Positions 44,131 through 52,948 of a stretch of DNA of 64,000 nt are shown one piece after another. Source of the stretch: Methanobacteriota archaeon (GTDB lineage Archaea > Thermoplasmatota > Thermoplasmata > Thermoplasmatales > ARK-15). Position 1 is the stretch's first letter. Every line of letters begins with the position of its first letter. Made by a program: the position numbers and the translations under genes. Under the pieces are notes generated by a model, which saw only the letters and a program-made list of their open reading frames with translations, was not told the origin of the DNA and did no database searches. The stretch lies in contig WSBC01000008.1 in assembly GCA_009758405.1 (NCBI GenBank), forward strand, positions 1 to 64,000. Direction: 5' to 3'.

Positions 44131-45208
44131 CCATACTCAGATACAGGTTGATTGATGCGTTGAGTTGTCTATCTATTGTTAACCCACAGTTCTTACACCT
44201 AAATACTTTGCTCCCATTCAGGTCTTTGTTGATACACCCACATCTGGAGCATTTCTTTGATGTGTACTCTGGTGGTAATTCAATGCAGTTGTTCACACGG
44301 TTCTTTATATTTTTCCAATCAGTGCGTGAAATTTGTCTGTTCCATAGCCTAGATGATCTATACATATTTTCTTTTCTTAAGTCTTCGAATCCGTTATTTC
44401 GGGCAACTGAATTTATTACCCTTGCAATTTCAACCTGATGTTTTCTTGCCCTGTTCCTTTCCCTTTTTGAATATTTTCTTGATACTCCTTTAGCTTTCTT
44501 TGATTTTGATGCCTTCTTTTGTATGCTTCTTCTTTTTTCAAATGAAGATATATGTACTGTGGCAAGGGGTTTTGTATCTATCTTAATCCATCCTGCTTCT
44601 GGTGAATACCCATCAATTGAAAACATGTTCAAATCCCATGCTACCTTCTCTGCTAAATACTTAACATTATTCTTATTAGGTTCGTGTATTGGCAGATACA
44701 ATTTATCCAATGTGATTATAGGTTCCCCGATTCCACTTGAGGATATATTTTTAGGAAGCTTGAAATATCTTTTTGACAGGTCAAAGTAAATAAATTTTCC
44801 AGGTGAGATTGTCACTCTTAGTCTATCTCCTTCCAATTTACATAAGGTCTGCTTAACCCTTATAAACAGTCTTTTTGCTTTAGGGCATTTCATTTTTCTA
44901 TTTCCTTTAACATAGTTCTTTTTCCAGGAATCCATTATTGAAAAAGCTGTTTTTAGTGCGGAATCAACCCAATGGGATGCATATTTCCAGTCTTTAAGGT
45001 ATTTGTCCCTCAATTCTTTTTTAAATAGATTGTCCTTTCTGTAATTTGGAAGAATCCTAAACTGCTTTTTCCCCTCTATCTGAGTTTTTTTCCATTTTAT
45101 ACTATCCCATATGTCTTCTAACATTGAGTTCAATATCTCATTATATGCTATAATCAGATCCTTGATATCTTCCCCCTTATCATGTTTGAGTGAATAGGTT
45201 TTTAGCAC
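43940..45208 (-). CDS. tnpB: TnpB, RNA-guided RuvC nuclease of the IS607 element
   Basis: A full-length 422-residue TnpB. The N-terminal half holds the helical recognition part. RuvC motif I is around FSIDGYSPEAG (about residue 198), motif II near RKENMYRSSRLWN, the zinc finger is CSRCGCINKDLNGS...CKNCG, and motif III is TIDRQLNASINL (about 345). The C-terminal 70 residues after motif III (GVPHQISWWDS...) overlap the expected omega RNA. TnpB proteins cut DNA next to a TAM under omega RNA guidance and help retain the element. It overlaps tnpA by 29 bp. Confidence 0.9.
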   Translation of the reverse strand: MLKTYSLKHDKGEDIKDLIIAYNEILNSMLEDIWDSIKWKKTQIEGKKQFRILPNYRKDNLFKKELRDKYLKDWKYASHWVDSALKTAFSIMDSWKKNYVKGNRKMKCPKAKRLFIRVKQTLCKLEGDRLRVTISPGKFIYFDLSKRYFKLPKNISSSGIGEPIITLDKLYLPIHEPNKNNVKYLAEKVAWDLNMFSIDGYSPEAGWIKIDTKPLATVHISSFEKRRSIQKKASKSKKAKGVSRKYSKRERNRARKHQVEIARVINSVARNNGFEDLRKENMYRSSRLWNRQISRTDWKNIKNRVNNCIELPPEYTSKKCSRCGCINKDLNGSKVFRCKNCGLTIDRQLNASINLYLSMEGVPHQISWWDSNILPTLVGGYFLTGVEQKTPDELARELYEVVKPKLYFGYDRYSDSYLSMPI

Positions 45209-45779
45209 GTTCCACGACCTCCTTTTGCTTATGACTTCTTATTCCGTACAGTTTACCAGAAAAGTGAGAAATAATCGTAATTAGGTCCTCTAATAGTTCT
45301 TGTTGAGGTGGCTTTGCATCTGTTTGATTTATCACTTCAATGCTTGTTCCATGTTCTTCAAATACTCTTTTCAGTGTATCAAACCCGAACCTGGTAAGTC
45401 TGTCTTCATACAATATAACCACCTTATCCACTTCATTGTGTAAAATTTTATCCAAGAGTTTTAAGAACCCTTTTCTATTTTCATTTAAACCAGAGCCAAT
45501 ATCAGTTATTACTTCATGAACACCATATTCTTGTAGATATTTCACTTGTCGTTCCAAGTCATCTTTCTGCGTATTAGATGAAACTCTTGCATATCCAATA
45601 ATGCTTCGTATACCTTTTTCTCCCTGCAACCTTCTGATTTCCGATTCGGGTATCCTCCTGCGACCGCCAGGTGTCCTTACAATTCTAATTTTTCCCTGCT
45701 TGTCCCATTTCTGAATAGTCCTAGGGTGAAGGCCGAGAAGTAAACATGCCTCTTTTAACGTATATAATCTTTCAGGCAC
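45180..45779 (-). CDS. tnpA: IS607 serine recombinase (TnpA)
   Basis: A 199-residue transposase. The N-terminal MerR-like HTH (residues about 4-50, TLKEACLLLGLHPRTIQKWD) is followed by the resolvase catalytic domain with GYARVSSNTQKDDLERQ (active serine around residue 68) and VVILYEDRLTRFGFD with the conserved arginines. This order, HTH first and catalytic domain second, is the mark of the IS607 family. It is intact and coupled to tnpB. Confidence 0.93.
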   Translation of the reverse strand: MPERLYTLKEACLLLGLHPRTIQKWDKQGKIRIVRTPGGRRRIPESEIRRLQGEKGIRSIIGYARVSSNTQKDDLERQVKYLQEYGVHEVITDIGSGLNENRKGFLKLLDKILHNEVDKVVILYEDRLTRFGFDTLKRVFEEHGTSIEVINQTDAKPPQQELLEDLITIISHFSGKLYGIRSHKQKEVVERAKNLFTQT

Positions 45780-45849
45780 AGAATATTATATGACAAACAC
45801 CTATATAAAGTTATTTATTTTGAAACTGTTTGCTACGGCATACAGGATG

Positions 45850-45993
45850 GGTCCAAATTTCCTTAATATTAGAGATAAAAGTAATAAGATACCCTATCTA
45901 ACAAGAACAAGAAGTCTAAAGGAATCAATTGATCTTGTAAAAAATAACTTTGAATTTCTTTGGGAGGAAAAATTAAAAAAATTAAAGGCTTGA
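45850..45993 (+). pseudogene. 3' piece of the host gene split by the IS607 element
   Basis: The plus frame from GGT at 45850 reads GPNFLNIRDKSNKIPYLTRT and ends ...EEKLKKLKA with the stop at 45993, overlapping the convergent EF-2 gene by 12 bp. The track ORF starting at 45790 begins inside the element. See the 5' piece at 43799-43933 for the joining evidence. Confidence 0.5.
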
Positions 45994-48186
45994 ATAGTAG
46001 TCCTCATCGTAGGGCTCAGGTTTAAGCCCTTTCCTTTCCCTTATTTTTCTAACTACCTGATCCTGTAGCTCCCTTGGTACCCTCTCGTATCCTGCGTTTT
46101 CTGTGGACCAAAGTACCCTTCCGCTTGTTGCAGACCTTATTGCAGATGCAAAACCAAAGAGTTCAGCAACAGGGGCTTTAGCCACTATAGTTGTTTGATA
46201 CTCCTCCTGTTCTATGCTCAATATCACGCCCCTTCTCTGCTGTAATTCCCTTGTAACATTACCTACCTCTTCGGTTGGCACATTAAGGAATACATTCTGT
46301 ATTGGCTCAAGTAGTATTCTCTCAGCCTGGCACATTGCACCATATATTGCATTTCTTACTGCTGGGATTACCTGTGCTGGACCCCTGTGAATGCTATCCT
46401 CGTGTAGCTTTGCATCAACAAGCTTTACCTTAACACCATAAAGCTTTTCATTAGCAAGTGGACCCTTATCCACTGCCTCCATAAATGCCTGTTTAACAAG
46501 CTCCATTGTCTCATTTAAATATTGTATACCCCATGTCATGTCTAGAAGAATATTGGGTCCCTTTATTACCTCCACCCTTCTTGCCTCCTCCTTATCAAGT
46601 CCTAGGTCCTCAAGCTTCTTTGATAGTGTTTTCTTATCCTTGAACCTATCACCCTGCTGCACCTCTCCTGAAAGTATTCCCTTCACAACATTCTCCTCAA
46701 GTGGCTCTACCTCTATGTAGAACCTATTATGTTTGTTCGGTGATTTGCCCTCAAATGGTCCTCCTTTATGATCCACTGTTTCCCTATAGACAACAAGGGG
46801 CTCAGATGTCTCTACTTCAACCTTATAATCGTTTATTATTCTATAAAGTGTTACTTCAAGGTGAAGTTCACCCATGCCGGAGATCAGATGCTCTCCCGTT
46901 TCCTGGTTTATCTCAACTTGTATTGATGGATCTGCCTTAGCAATGAGCCTTAAAACCTCTATAAGCTTAGGTAGATCCTTTGTATACTTTGCCTCTATAG
47001 CCATTGTAACCACAGGATCGGAATAATGTTTCATTGGTTCAAAGGGCTCAATCCCTTTTATTGATGATACTGTTGATCCTGCTATAGCATCCTTAAGACC
47101 TACAATTGCCGCTATATTTCCTGCCTTTATCTCATCAACTGGGATCCTGTCAGGACCAACAAGCATTGCAAGTTGCTGAACCCTATAGGTTCTATCACCC
47201 ATATCTGAAATATAAAGCTCATCACCCTTCCTCAATGTTCCTGAATAGACCCTACCCACTGCTACCTCACCTGCATGTTGATCCACAATTATTTTTGTTA
47301 TCATTATTACTGTGGGCCCCTTCGGATCTGCATTTAAAAGTGATTTTCCCACATCAGAGTTTAGATCTCCCTTCCAGATCTGGGGGATCCTGTATTTCTG
47401 TGCTTCTGAGGGATTTGGTATATGATGAACAACCATGTCAAGCACTACCTGATGAAGTGGCGATCTCTTTGAAAGTGTTTTCTGATCACCATTCTTTAGA
47501 TATTCATAAACATCCTTAAACGTGATTCCATTCTTTTTCATTGAGCTAATGCTCAATGCCCATTTGTTAAATGCTGAACCAAAGGCAACAGTACCGCTCT
47601 CTACCTTCACCTGCCATGCCTCCTTGAACTCCTGTGGGGCATATAGCTTTATCAACCTGTTTACATCTGTAATTATCTTTGCAAACCTCTTCTGCATTTC
47701 CTCAGCGTTAAGCTTTAGCTCGTTTATTAATCTATCAACCTTGTTTATGAAAAGTACAGGCCTTACCTTCTCCTTCATTGCCTGCCTTATTACTGTCTCA
47801 GTCTGGGGCATTACACCCTCAACGGAATCCACAACCAGTATTGCACCGTCAAGTGCCCTCAATGCCCTTGTTACATCCCCTCCAAAATCTACATGGCCAG
47901 GGGTATCAATAAGGTTGATCAAATACTCTGTTCCATCCACCTCATGAACCATGGATGCCGCAGCTGCATTTATTGTAATGCCTCTTGCCTGTTCCTGTTC
48001 ATCATAGTCAAGAACAAGCTGTTTGCCTGCAAGCTCCTCACTCATCATTCCTGCCCCTGCAATTAGATTATCGCTTAGGGTTGTTTTTCCATGGTCTATG
48101 TGTGCAATAGTTCCAATGTTCCTGATCTTTGTTATATCATCCATTATTTTCGATGCTCTTCTAATGTTATCCTCTTTCCTTCCCAC
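45982..48186 (-). CDS. fusA: Translation elongation factor EF-2
   Basis: Moves tRNAs and mRNA after each peptide bond. The G-domain shows AHIDHGKTTLS, DTPGHVDFGGDV and NKVD. The diphthamide loop reads LHEDSIHRGPAQ, with the histidine that DphB and partners modify. I place the start at GTG 48186 (GRKEDNIRRA, the usual N-terminus), which has GGTGGT 5 nt upstream; the track start at 48195 is another GTG. Full length (about 734 residues). It follows rps7 directly in the rps12-rps7-fusA operon. No intein. Confidence 0.96.
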   Translation of the reverse strand: MGRKEDNIRRASKIMDDITKIRNIGTIAHIDHGKTTLSDNLIAGAGMMSEELAGKQLVLDYDEQEQARGITINAAAASMVHEVDGTEYLINLIDTPGHVDFGGDVTRALRALDGAILVVDSVEGVMPQTETVIRQAMKEKVRPVLFINKVDRLINELKLNAEEMQKRFAKIITDVNRLIKLYAPQEFKEAWQVKVESGTVAFGSAFNKWALSISSMKKNGITFKDVYEYLKNGDQKTLSKRSPLHQVVLDMVVHHIPNPSEAQKYRIPQIWKGDLNSDVGKSLLNADPKGPTVIMITKIIVDQHAGEVAVGRVYSGTLRKGDELYISDMGDRTYRVQQLAMLVGPDRIPVDEIKAGNIAAIVGLKDAIAGSTVSSIKGIEPFEPMKHYSDPVVTMAIEAKYTKDLPKLIEVLRLIAKADPSIQVEINQETGEHLISGMGELHLEVTLYRIINDYKVEVETSEPLVVYRETVDHKGGPFEGKSPNKHNRFYIEVEPLEENVVKGILSGEVQQGDRFKDKKTLSKKLEDLGLDKEEARRVEVIKGPNILLDMTWGIQYLNETMELVKQAFMEAVDKGPLANEKLYGVKVKLVDAKLHEDSIHRGPAQVIPAVRNAIYGAMCQAERILLEPIQNVFLNVPTEEVGNVTRELQQRRGVILSIEQEEYQTTIVAKAPVAELFGFASAIRSATSGRVLWSTENAGYERVPRELQDQVVRKIRERKGLKPEPYDEDYYSSL

Positions 48187-48196
48187 CTGTACCACC

Positions 48197-48760
48197 TTAC
48201 CTTGCAGATGCCGCTATTCTTTCTACCTCTTCCTTCTTGGAGATAGCAAAACTTGACATATCATAGTTTGAGGCCTTTATTATCTCGTCAGCAAGGCATT
48301 CATAAATTGGCTTTGAACTCCTGAATGTACACTGCATGGCACCAAGGGCTAAATTCCTGATTGCAAGATCTAGTCTTCTTGATGCGGAAACATCAACCGC
48401 CTTTGGCACTGCCACACCACCCATCTTTAGCCTTGTTACCTCTTCTCTGGGAGCAGCATTCTCAATTGCATTAACCAGTACCTGCAGGGGGTTTTTCTTT
48501 GTCTTTTCATTAATGATCTCAAATGCCTTCATGACTACCCTATAGGCACTCAGCTTTTTACCTGTGTATTTTTCTGTCCTCATCATATTGTTTATTAATC
48601 TTTCAACAACATTCATCTCCTTTTTACCAAGGTGTTTCCTTCCATGCACACCATGCGTATGTAAAACATACCTTGGTTTAAGGTTAAGATATTTAACAAG
48701 ACTGGGATCCTTTACCACTACCTCATCAGGATCGTATTTTCCAAATATGTATATCTTCAT
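48197..48760 (-). CDS. rps7: Ribosomal protein S7
   Basis: A 187-residue primary 16S-rRNA-binding protein. Family motifs: [40 protein letters not shown] and the end [24 protein letters not shown] precedes ATG 48760. It is the middle gene of the rps12-rps7-fusA operon, 4 bp after rps12. Confidence 0.97.
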   Translation of the reverse strand: MKIYIFGKYDPDEVVVKDPSLVKYLNLKPRYVLHTHGVHGRKHLGKKEMNVVERLINNMMRTEKYTGKKLSAYRVVMKAFEIINEKTKKNPLQVLVNAIENAAPREEVTRLKMGGVAVPKAVDVSASRRLDLAIRNLALGAMQCTFRSSKPIYECLADEIIKASNYDMSSFAISKKEEVERIAASAR

Positions 48761-48764
48761 TGGA

Positions 48765-49193
48765 TCACCTCACAGGCTTCTCCTTCCTGCCCTTAACAAG
48801 TTCCTTCAAGGATATTCCATTTACCTTTACTACCTTGTACCTAACACCAGGGATATCACCCTTTGATCTTCCTAACCTTCCCCCTATACCCTCTATAACT
48901 ACTTCATCATGCTCATCAATATAGTTAATTGCACCATCTCCGGGGGCAAAGGCTGTCACCACTTTCCCATTTTTAATTAATTGTACCTTTACTGCTTTCC
49001 TGATTGCAGAGTTTGGCTGCTTTGCCTCAATACCTATCTTTTCAAGAACAATTCCCTTTGCCTGTGGAGATCCCTCCAGAGGGTCACTTTTTTCTTTCAA
49101 CTTCAATACCCTCTTCTTATAATACCTATCACTCCACCTTAACTTTTGCCTCGATTTCTTCAATTTTTTAGCTGTATATAATCCATTGGCCAA
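48765..49193 (-). CDS. rps12: Ribosomal protein S12, TTG start
   Basis: A 142-residue decoding-centre protein with the archaeal core [20 protein letters not shown] and [20 protein letters not shown]. The only sensible start is TTG 49193 (TTG GCC AAT GGA), with GGTGATCC placed 4-5 nt upstream, so this is a strong ribosome binding site with a rare start codon. It opens the operon with rps7 and fusA. Confidence 0.96.
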   Translation of the reverse strand: MANGLYTAKKLKKSRQKLRWSDRYYKKRVLKLKEKSDPLEGSPQAKGIVLEKIGIEAKQPNSAIRKAVKVQLIKNGKVVTAFAPGDGAINYIDEHDEVVIEGIGGRLGRSKGDIPGVRYKVVKVNGISLKELVKGRKEKPVR

Positions 49194-49259
49194 ATTGGAT
49201 CACCATCTTTTTATTTTTATTCACTTGAATTAACAACCAGTATAAATAATCTATCATGG

Positions 49260-49772
49260 TTACCTGTTAAGGTATCCTATAAACTTGTGGAGAGGAAAAC
49301 CATTGCTCCAGTGCATTATGTAATTGCCAGAACTTGTTAACTCAAGCTTTGGCAGGATCTTGTAAATGAGACCTATATTTCCCTTCACCTCCATTCCAGG
49401 AGGTGCAAAAAGTCTCCATGGATCACCCTGCACCCTCTTAAGCCTGTATGCATATATGGGAAATACACCAGCCCTTGAGGTAAGCTTTATATGGCCTATT
49501 ATCTGTTCCTGGGCCCTGCCATTTGACATTGTAAACCTAATAACATCGTATATTGAGCTCTTCACCTCTATAGGGAATGAAAAATCATCCCTTATGGCAA
49601 TTATATCTATACCGAATGATCCGGCGGCCCTTAAAACAAGAAATGGCCTTTCAGCTATTTTTAAATAAAGACCCTTCTCATATTCATTGAAGGACCTTAC
49701 CATTTTTTCTATGAATTCCTTCTCACCCGATAGTATCTTTCTTAACTCCCTTTCATACACATTTCCTGCCAT
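49260..49772 (-). CDS. Hjc-type Holliday junction resolvase-like nuclease
   Basis: About 170 residues from ATG 49772 (MAGNVYERELRKIL); the track start at 49781 is GTG. The archaeal Hjc nuclease core is visible: an early glutamate in YERELRKIL, RAAGSFGIDIIAIRD with the catalytic aspartate, and FPIEVKSSIYD with the Glu-x-Lys pair. The C-terminal 60 residues (GDPWRLFAPPGMEVK...) extend past the usual Hjc and may be Thermoplasmata-specific. It lies 5 bp after the aTrm56 gene, in the same transcript. Confidence 0.82.
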   Translation of the reverse strand: MAGNVYERELRKILSGEKEFIEKMVRSFNEYEKGLYLKIAERPFLVLRAAGSFGIDIIAIRDDFSFPIEVKSSIYDVIRFTMSNGRAQEQIIGHIKLTSRAGVFPIYAYRLKRVQGDPWRLFAPPGMEVKGNIGLIYKILPKLELTSSGNYIMHWSNGFPLHKFIGYLNR

Positions 49773-49777
49773 TTTTA

Positions 49778-50794
49778 TCACAGCTCATCAAGATCCTTAC
49801 CAATTAGATCCGAAAGGTATCTATGGATGGATCTTATCCTTTCCACAGACCTTATCAATCCCTTCTTCCTATAATAATCAAGAATGTTTTCAAGTTTAAT
49901 TTTTTTTGTTCCTGATATAAGATTATCGGCCTGGCAAACTATCTTCTCCTCAATAGTCTCAGGGATTAAATCTGTTTCAGGGAGCCCCAGCTTAATGGCC
50001 TCTTCACTTTCTATTCCACCACCCACATGCCTCTTCACAATGTTCACTATATCTTCAGGATATCCTAGAGATCTCAATATGAGTGCACCCGTGATTCCAT
50101 GTGAAACACTATTATCCCTGGTCCTACCTATGTCGTGAAGGATTGCACCACATTCGAGAAGAGGAAGGTCTGCATTGCAGAGAACTCCTATCTTTAGTGC
50201 AAGGTCTGCCACAGCTATACTATGATCTATCAACTTTTCATCCGCACCCTGCTCCTTCAGGACCTTAATGCATTCGTCCCTGGTAAAAATCTTAACATTT
50301 TTACCATTTTTTGATGGAACTACCCTCATTATTCCATTAAATCTCTTTTTTAATTCATTTCCTTCAAAATATCTGTCAAGAAATATTGCAAGTGCGGAAA
50401 CCTCACTGTGAGGCTGATTTGTAATAGCAACATTGAAATCTGCCATCTTGTAAACCTCGCCCGGGACCTTTTCAGAACCAACAATAATGAGCAAATCCCT
50501 ATCCTTTGGGATTTCACTGATAATATCTTGGACAGGAATTCCATACATTGTAAGGTGTACCTTTACACCTTCAAAGGACTGCATATATTTTTTCCAGTTA
50601 ATGCCAGTCTTTATGGTGAAATTTCCACCAAACCTTTCAGTAATGTCATTAACAGTTTTTTCAAGCTCAGCATCCCTTGTGTTAACTAGAATCTCATCAG
50701 CACCAAATGCCCTAGAAACAAGGCATACATGTGTTGTTACCCTTTTATCCCTTTGTGGTCTGTGCCCGAGCCTAAGTACAGAGATTCTCACCAT
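49778..50794 (-). CDS. tRNA (cytidine-56-2'-O)-methyltransferase aTrm56 fused to an HD domain
   Basis: The N-terminal SPOUT part (about 1-165) starts VRISVLRLGHRPQRDKRVTT and has LLIIVGSEKVPGEVY and ITNQPHSEVSALAIFLDR, the archaeal Trm56 pattern for 2'-O-methylation of C56 in tRNA. The C-terminal part (about 190-335) is an HD phosphohydrolase-type domain: DHSIAVADLAL, GAILHDIGRTRDNSVSHG and KRHVGGG give the metal-binding histidines and aspartate. The start is ATG 50794, with GGTGGAT just upstream; the track start at 50806 overlaps the previous stop. The HD part may act on a nucleotide or the tRNA 3' end; this is unknown. Confidence 0.88.
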   Translation of the reverse strand: MVRISVLRLGHRPQRDKRVTTHVCLVSRAFGADEILVNTRDAELEKTVNDITERFGGNFTIKTGINWKKYMQSFEGVKVHLTMYGIPVQDIISEIPKDRDLLIIVGSEKVPGEVYKMADFNVAITNQPHSEVSALAIFLDRYFEGNELKKRFNGIMRVVPSKNGKNVKIFTRDECIKVLKEQGADEKLIDHSIAVADLALKIGVLCNADLPLLECGAILHDIGRTRDNSVSHGITGALILRSLGYPEDIVNIVKRHVGGGIESEEAIKLGLPETDLIPETIEEKIVCQADNLISGTKKIKLENILDYYRKKGLIRSVERIRSIHRYLSDLIGKDLDEL

Positions 50795-50805
50795 CAAATC
50801 CACCA

Positions 50806-51252
50806 TTATAGCCTGTCCATTGGTGGCTTTTCTATCTTCCTCTGCTTTACTTCCTCCTTTTCAATCTTTTCCTGTTTTGTCCCAAGGGAAAGGAATAAAA
50901 ATAATATTGAGAAAAAGGTTATGGCTGAAAGTATTATGGATGCAAGTGCCTCTAGGGCTATTAAGGGTATCAATATTTTTTCGTTGAAAAAGAAGAATAT
51001 TATGAAGCCTGTAAGAACTATGAGTATCCCTGATAAGAAACTTGATATTGTTCCCTGGATATTTGTATATTTAGGAAGAAATAAAACAAAGGATGCAATA
51101 CCTGAAGTTATTACGGGTAAAATAAAACCATAGATAGGTATATTGTATTGATAAATCAAATAAAGTGAAACGGCGGTGATGCCAATAAGTATTCCAGATA
51201 TAAGGCCGAGAATTCCCCCTCCTATCCTTGAAAAGTATTCAAAAATATTCAT
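50806..51252 (-). CDS. Four-span membrane protein
   Basis: A 148-residue protein with four membrane segments (about 12-33, 39-60, 66-90, 93-120) and a charged C-terminal tail (KQEKIEKEEVKQRKIEK). No family recognised. It overlaps the upstream regulator gene by 4 bp and ends where the aTrm56 gene begins, so it sits within one operon of regulator, membrane protein, aTrm56 and Hjc. Function unknown. Confidence 0.72.
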   Translation of the reverse strand: MNIFEYFSRIGGGILGLISGILIGITAVSLYLIYQYNIPIYGFILPVITSGIASFVLFLPKYTNIQGTISSFLSGILIVLTGFIIFFFFNEKILIPLIALEALASIILSAITFFSILFLFLSLGTKQEKIEKEEVKQRKIEKPPMDRL

Positions 51253-51749
51253 AATTCCACCCTTTCTAGATCATGACCCCTTATTTCAAACTTTGAACTC
51301 CTTTTTATTATACCCTTCAGGAATGTAAGTGATACGTTAAGGGATGACTGAACATCACCAAGAAAGATTGATTTTTTATCCCCCATGATTTTTAATATTG
51401 TTTCTTCATATTTATATATTTCTTCATCACTCATTGTTGCTATCCTTATAATTTCTGGAAGCTCAACTATGGGCATTGTGATGTTTATCTGAACTGTATC
51501 ATAATATGCCTTGTAAGATTTTGTCCTCTGGCCATTCTCTCTTATTGTCCACTGGCTTTCAACAAGTTTTATCTTCTCTAGATAAAATAGTGCCCTTTTT
51601 CCTTCCTCGCCATACTTTTTTTCTATTTCTTCAATTGTCATCCAGTTTGAAATAAGGTCTAGAAATAAATTCTTTTTAATTTCTGTATCTGATGTATGAA
51701 AAATTGCTACCATATCTGATGAATCATTAATTGCCTTTATCTTACTCAT
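51249..51749 (-). CDS. Archaeal ArsR-like winged-helix regulator
   Basis: A 166-residue protein. The wHTH covers about residues 22-75 (LISNWMTIEEIEKKYGEEGK, then ALFYLEKIKLVES). A second half (about 80-166) has NITMPIVELPEIIRIATMSD and probably dimerises or binds a ligand. The layout matches ArsR-related archaeal regulators, but I cannot name its signal. It is the first gene of the operon that runs through the membrane protein to aTrm56 and Hjc, and is divergent from pcc1. Confidence 0.72.
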   Translation of the reverse strand: MSKIKAINDSSDMVAIFHTSDTEIKKNLFLDLISNWMTIEEIEKKYGEEGKRALFYLEKIKLVESQWTIRENGQRTKSYKAYYDTVQINITMPIVELPEIIRIATMSDEEIYKYEETILKIMGDKKSIFLGDVQSSLNVSLTFLKGIIKRSSKFEIRGHDLERVEL

Positions 51750-51808
51750 ACTGATCCCTTACCTATATGCAAAAGTTAAATATATATTTTGAGATTATTT
51801 TTACCAGA

Positions 51809-52018
51809 ATGTTTGAATGTAAAATTAAAATTCATAGCGAAAATGCGCAGAAAATATTAAAATCTGTAGAGATTGAGAATAGGGGCTATGTGGAATCAAG
51901 AATAGAAGGGAATAAACTTATATTCGAAATAAAATCAAATAATTTTAAGAGTTTTTACAGGACTATAGAGGACCTTTTGGATTCCCTTTCCCTTTCTTTT
52001 AATATTATGAAGGAATAA
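51809..52018 (+). CDS. pcc1: KEOPS complex subunit Pcc1
   Basis: About 69 residues from ATG 51809 (MFECKIKIHSENAQKIL); the track start at 51767 adds 14 residues and is less likely. The pattern SENAQKILKSVEIENRGYVE, then SRIEGNKLIFEIKSNNFKSF is the Pcc1 dimerisation fold. Pcc1 dimerises the Kae1-Bud32 complex that makes t6A37 in tRNA. It precedes purC on the same strand by 30 bp, but purC has its own TATA box. Confidence 0.87.
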   Translation: MFECKIKIHSENAQKILKSVEIENRGYVESRIEGNKLIFEIKSNNFKSFYRTIEDLLDSLSLSFNIMKE

Positions 52019-52048
52019 TTTTTATATCTCCTTACAATTTTTTAATTT

Positions 52049-52933
52049 ATGGAACTAATCAGAGTAGGAAAGGTAAAAAAGGTTTATTCAGTAAATGAGA
52101 ATGAACTTCTTTTTGAATTCACCAACAATATTTCGGTTTTTGATAAAATAATACCTTCAGAAATACCAGATAAGGGTGCATCACTCTGTAGAACCTCAGC
52201 CCACTGGTTTGAGGTATCGGAGAGTATTGGTATAAAAACACATTTTATATCTCTGGAAGGCTGGAATAAAATGAGGGTGAAGAGATTTAAGATTGTGAAC
52301 AGAGGATCAAGGGAGCTAAAGAACTATTTAATTCCTCTTGAATTTATAACAAGATATTATGTTGCAGGATCCCTTTATGACAGGTTGAAGGATGGAAAGA
52401 TTAAGCCCATGGATATTGGCATAAAGAATTTTAGATATGGCGAACCCTTGCCAGAGCCATTTTTTGAGGTAACAACAAAGTTTGAGGAACACGATAGAAA
52501 TCTTGATTTTGATGAGGCAATGGAGATCTCAGGACTCGATAAAAAAGAATTGGAGGAAATAAGGGAAATAATATTGAAGGTGGATAAAAGAATAAACTCT
52601 GATGTAAAGGGCAGGGGTCTTATACACGTGGATGGTAAAAAGGAACTTGCCTTGGATTTTGAGAGGGTACCATATCTTGTTGATACCTTCGGAACAGCTG
52701 ATGAGGACAGGTTCTGGGATCTAAAGGAATATGAGAGGGGGAATTTTGTTGAACTTAGTAAGGAGTTTGTTAGACAGTACTATAGAAGTATAGGGTATCA
52801 TGCAAAATTGATGGAGGCTAGAGAAAAGGGATTACCAGAACCAGAAATACCTCCACTCCCAAATGATATGATTGAAAAAACAAGCCAGTTATATAAGGAA
52901 CTTTATGAAAAAATTACTGGAAAAAAATGGTAA
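52049..52933 (+). CDS. purC: Phosphoribosylaminoimidazole-succinocarboxamide synthase
   Basis: Purine biosynthesis: joins CAIR and aspartate with ATP to give SAICAR. Signatures: GKVKKVYSVNENELLFEFTN near the N-terminus, TRYYVAGSLYDR, EVTTKFEEHDRNLDF, HVDGKKELALDFERVPYLVD and the later GTADEDRFWDLKEYE. At 294 residues it is complete. A TATA box (TTTTTATATC) lies about 25 bp upstream of ATG 52049, suggesting a leaderless mRNA. Confidence 0.95.
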   Translation: MELIRVGKVKKVYSVNENELLFEFTNNISVFDKIIPSEIPDKGASLCRTSAHWFEVSESIGIKTHFISLEGWNKMRVKRFKIVNRGSRELKNYLIPLEFITRYYVAGSLYDRLKDGKIKPMDIGIKNFRYGEPLPEPFFEVTTKFEEHDRNLDFDEAMEISGLDKKELEEIREIILKVDKRINSDVKGRGLIHVDGKKELALDFERVPYLVDTFGTADEDRFWDLKEYERGNFVELSKEFVRQYYRSIGYHAKLMEAREKGLPEPEIPPLPNDMIEKTSQLYKELYEKITGKKW

Positions 52934-52948
52934 AAAAAATTAAAAAAT

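Larger units (their letters stand above)
43931..45852 (-). mobile_element. IS607-family element (serine recombinase plus TnpB), about 1.92 kb
   Basis: The element holds an intact tnpA serine recombinase and an overlapping intact tnpB on the minus strand. The flanks are inferred from the split host gene: GGGT at 43930-43933 and GGGT at 45849-45852, with the host frame restored when one copy is kept. IS607 elements insert at GG dinucleotides without longer duplication, which fits. The right end lies only about 10 bp past the tnpB stop. Confidence 0.78.

Noticed and set aside
46701-47947. Plus-strand ORFs of 79-141 residues
   Set aside because: Shadows of EF-2 on the other strand.
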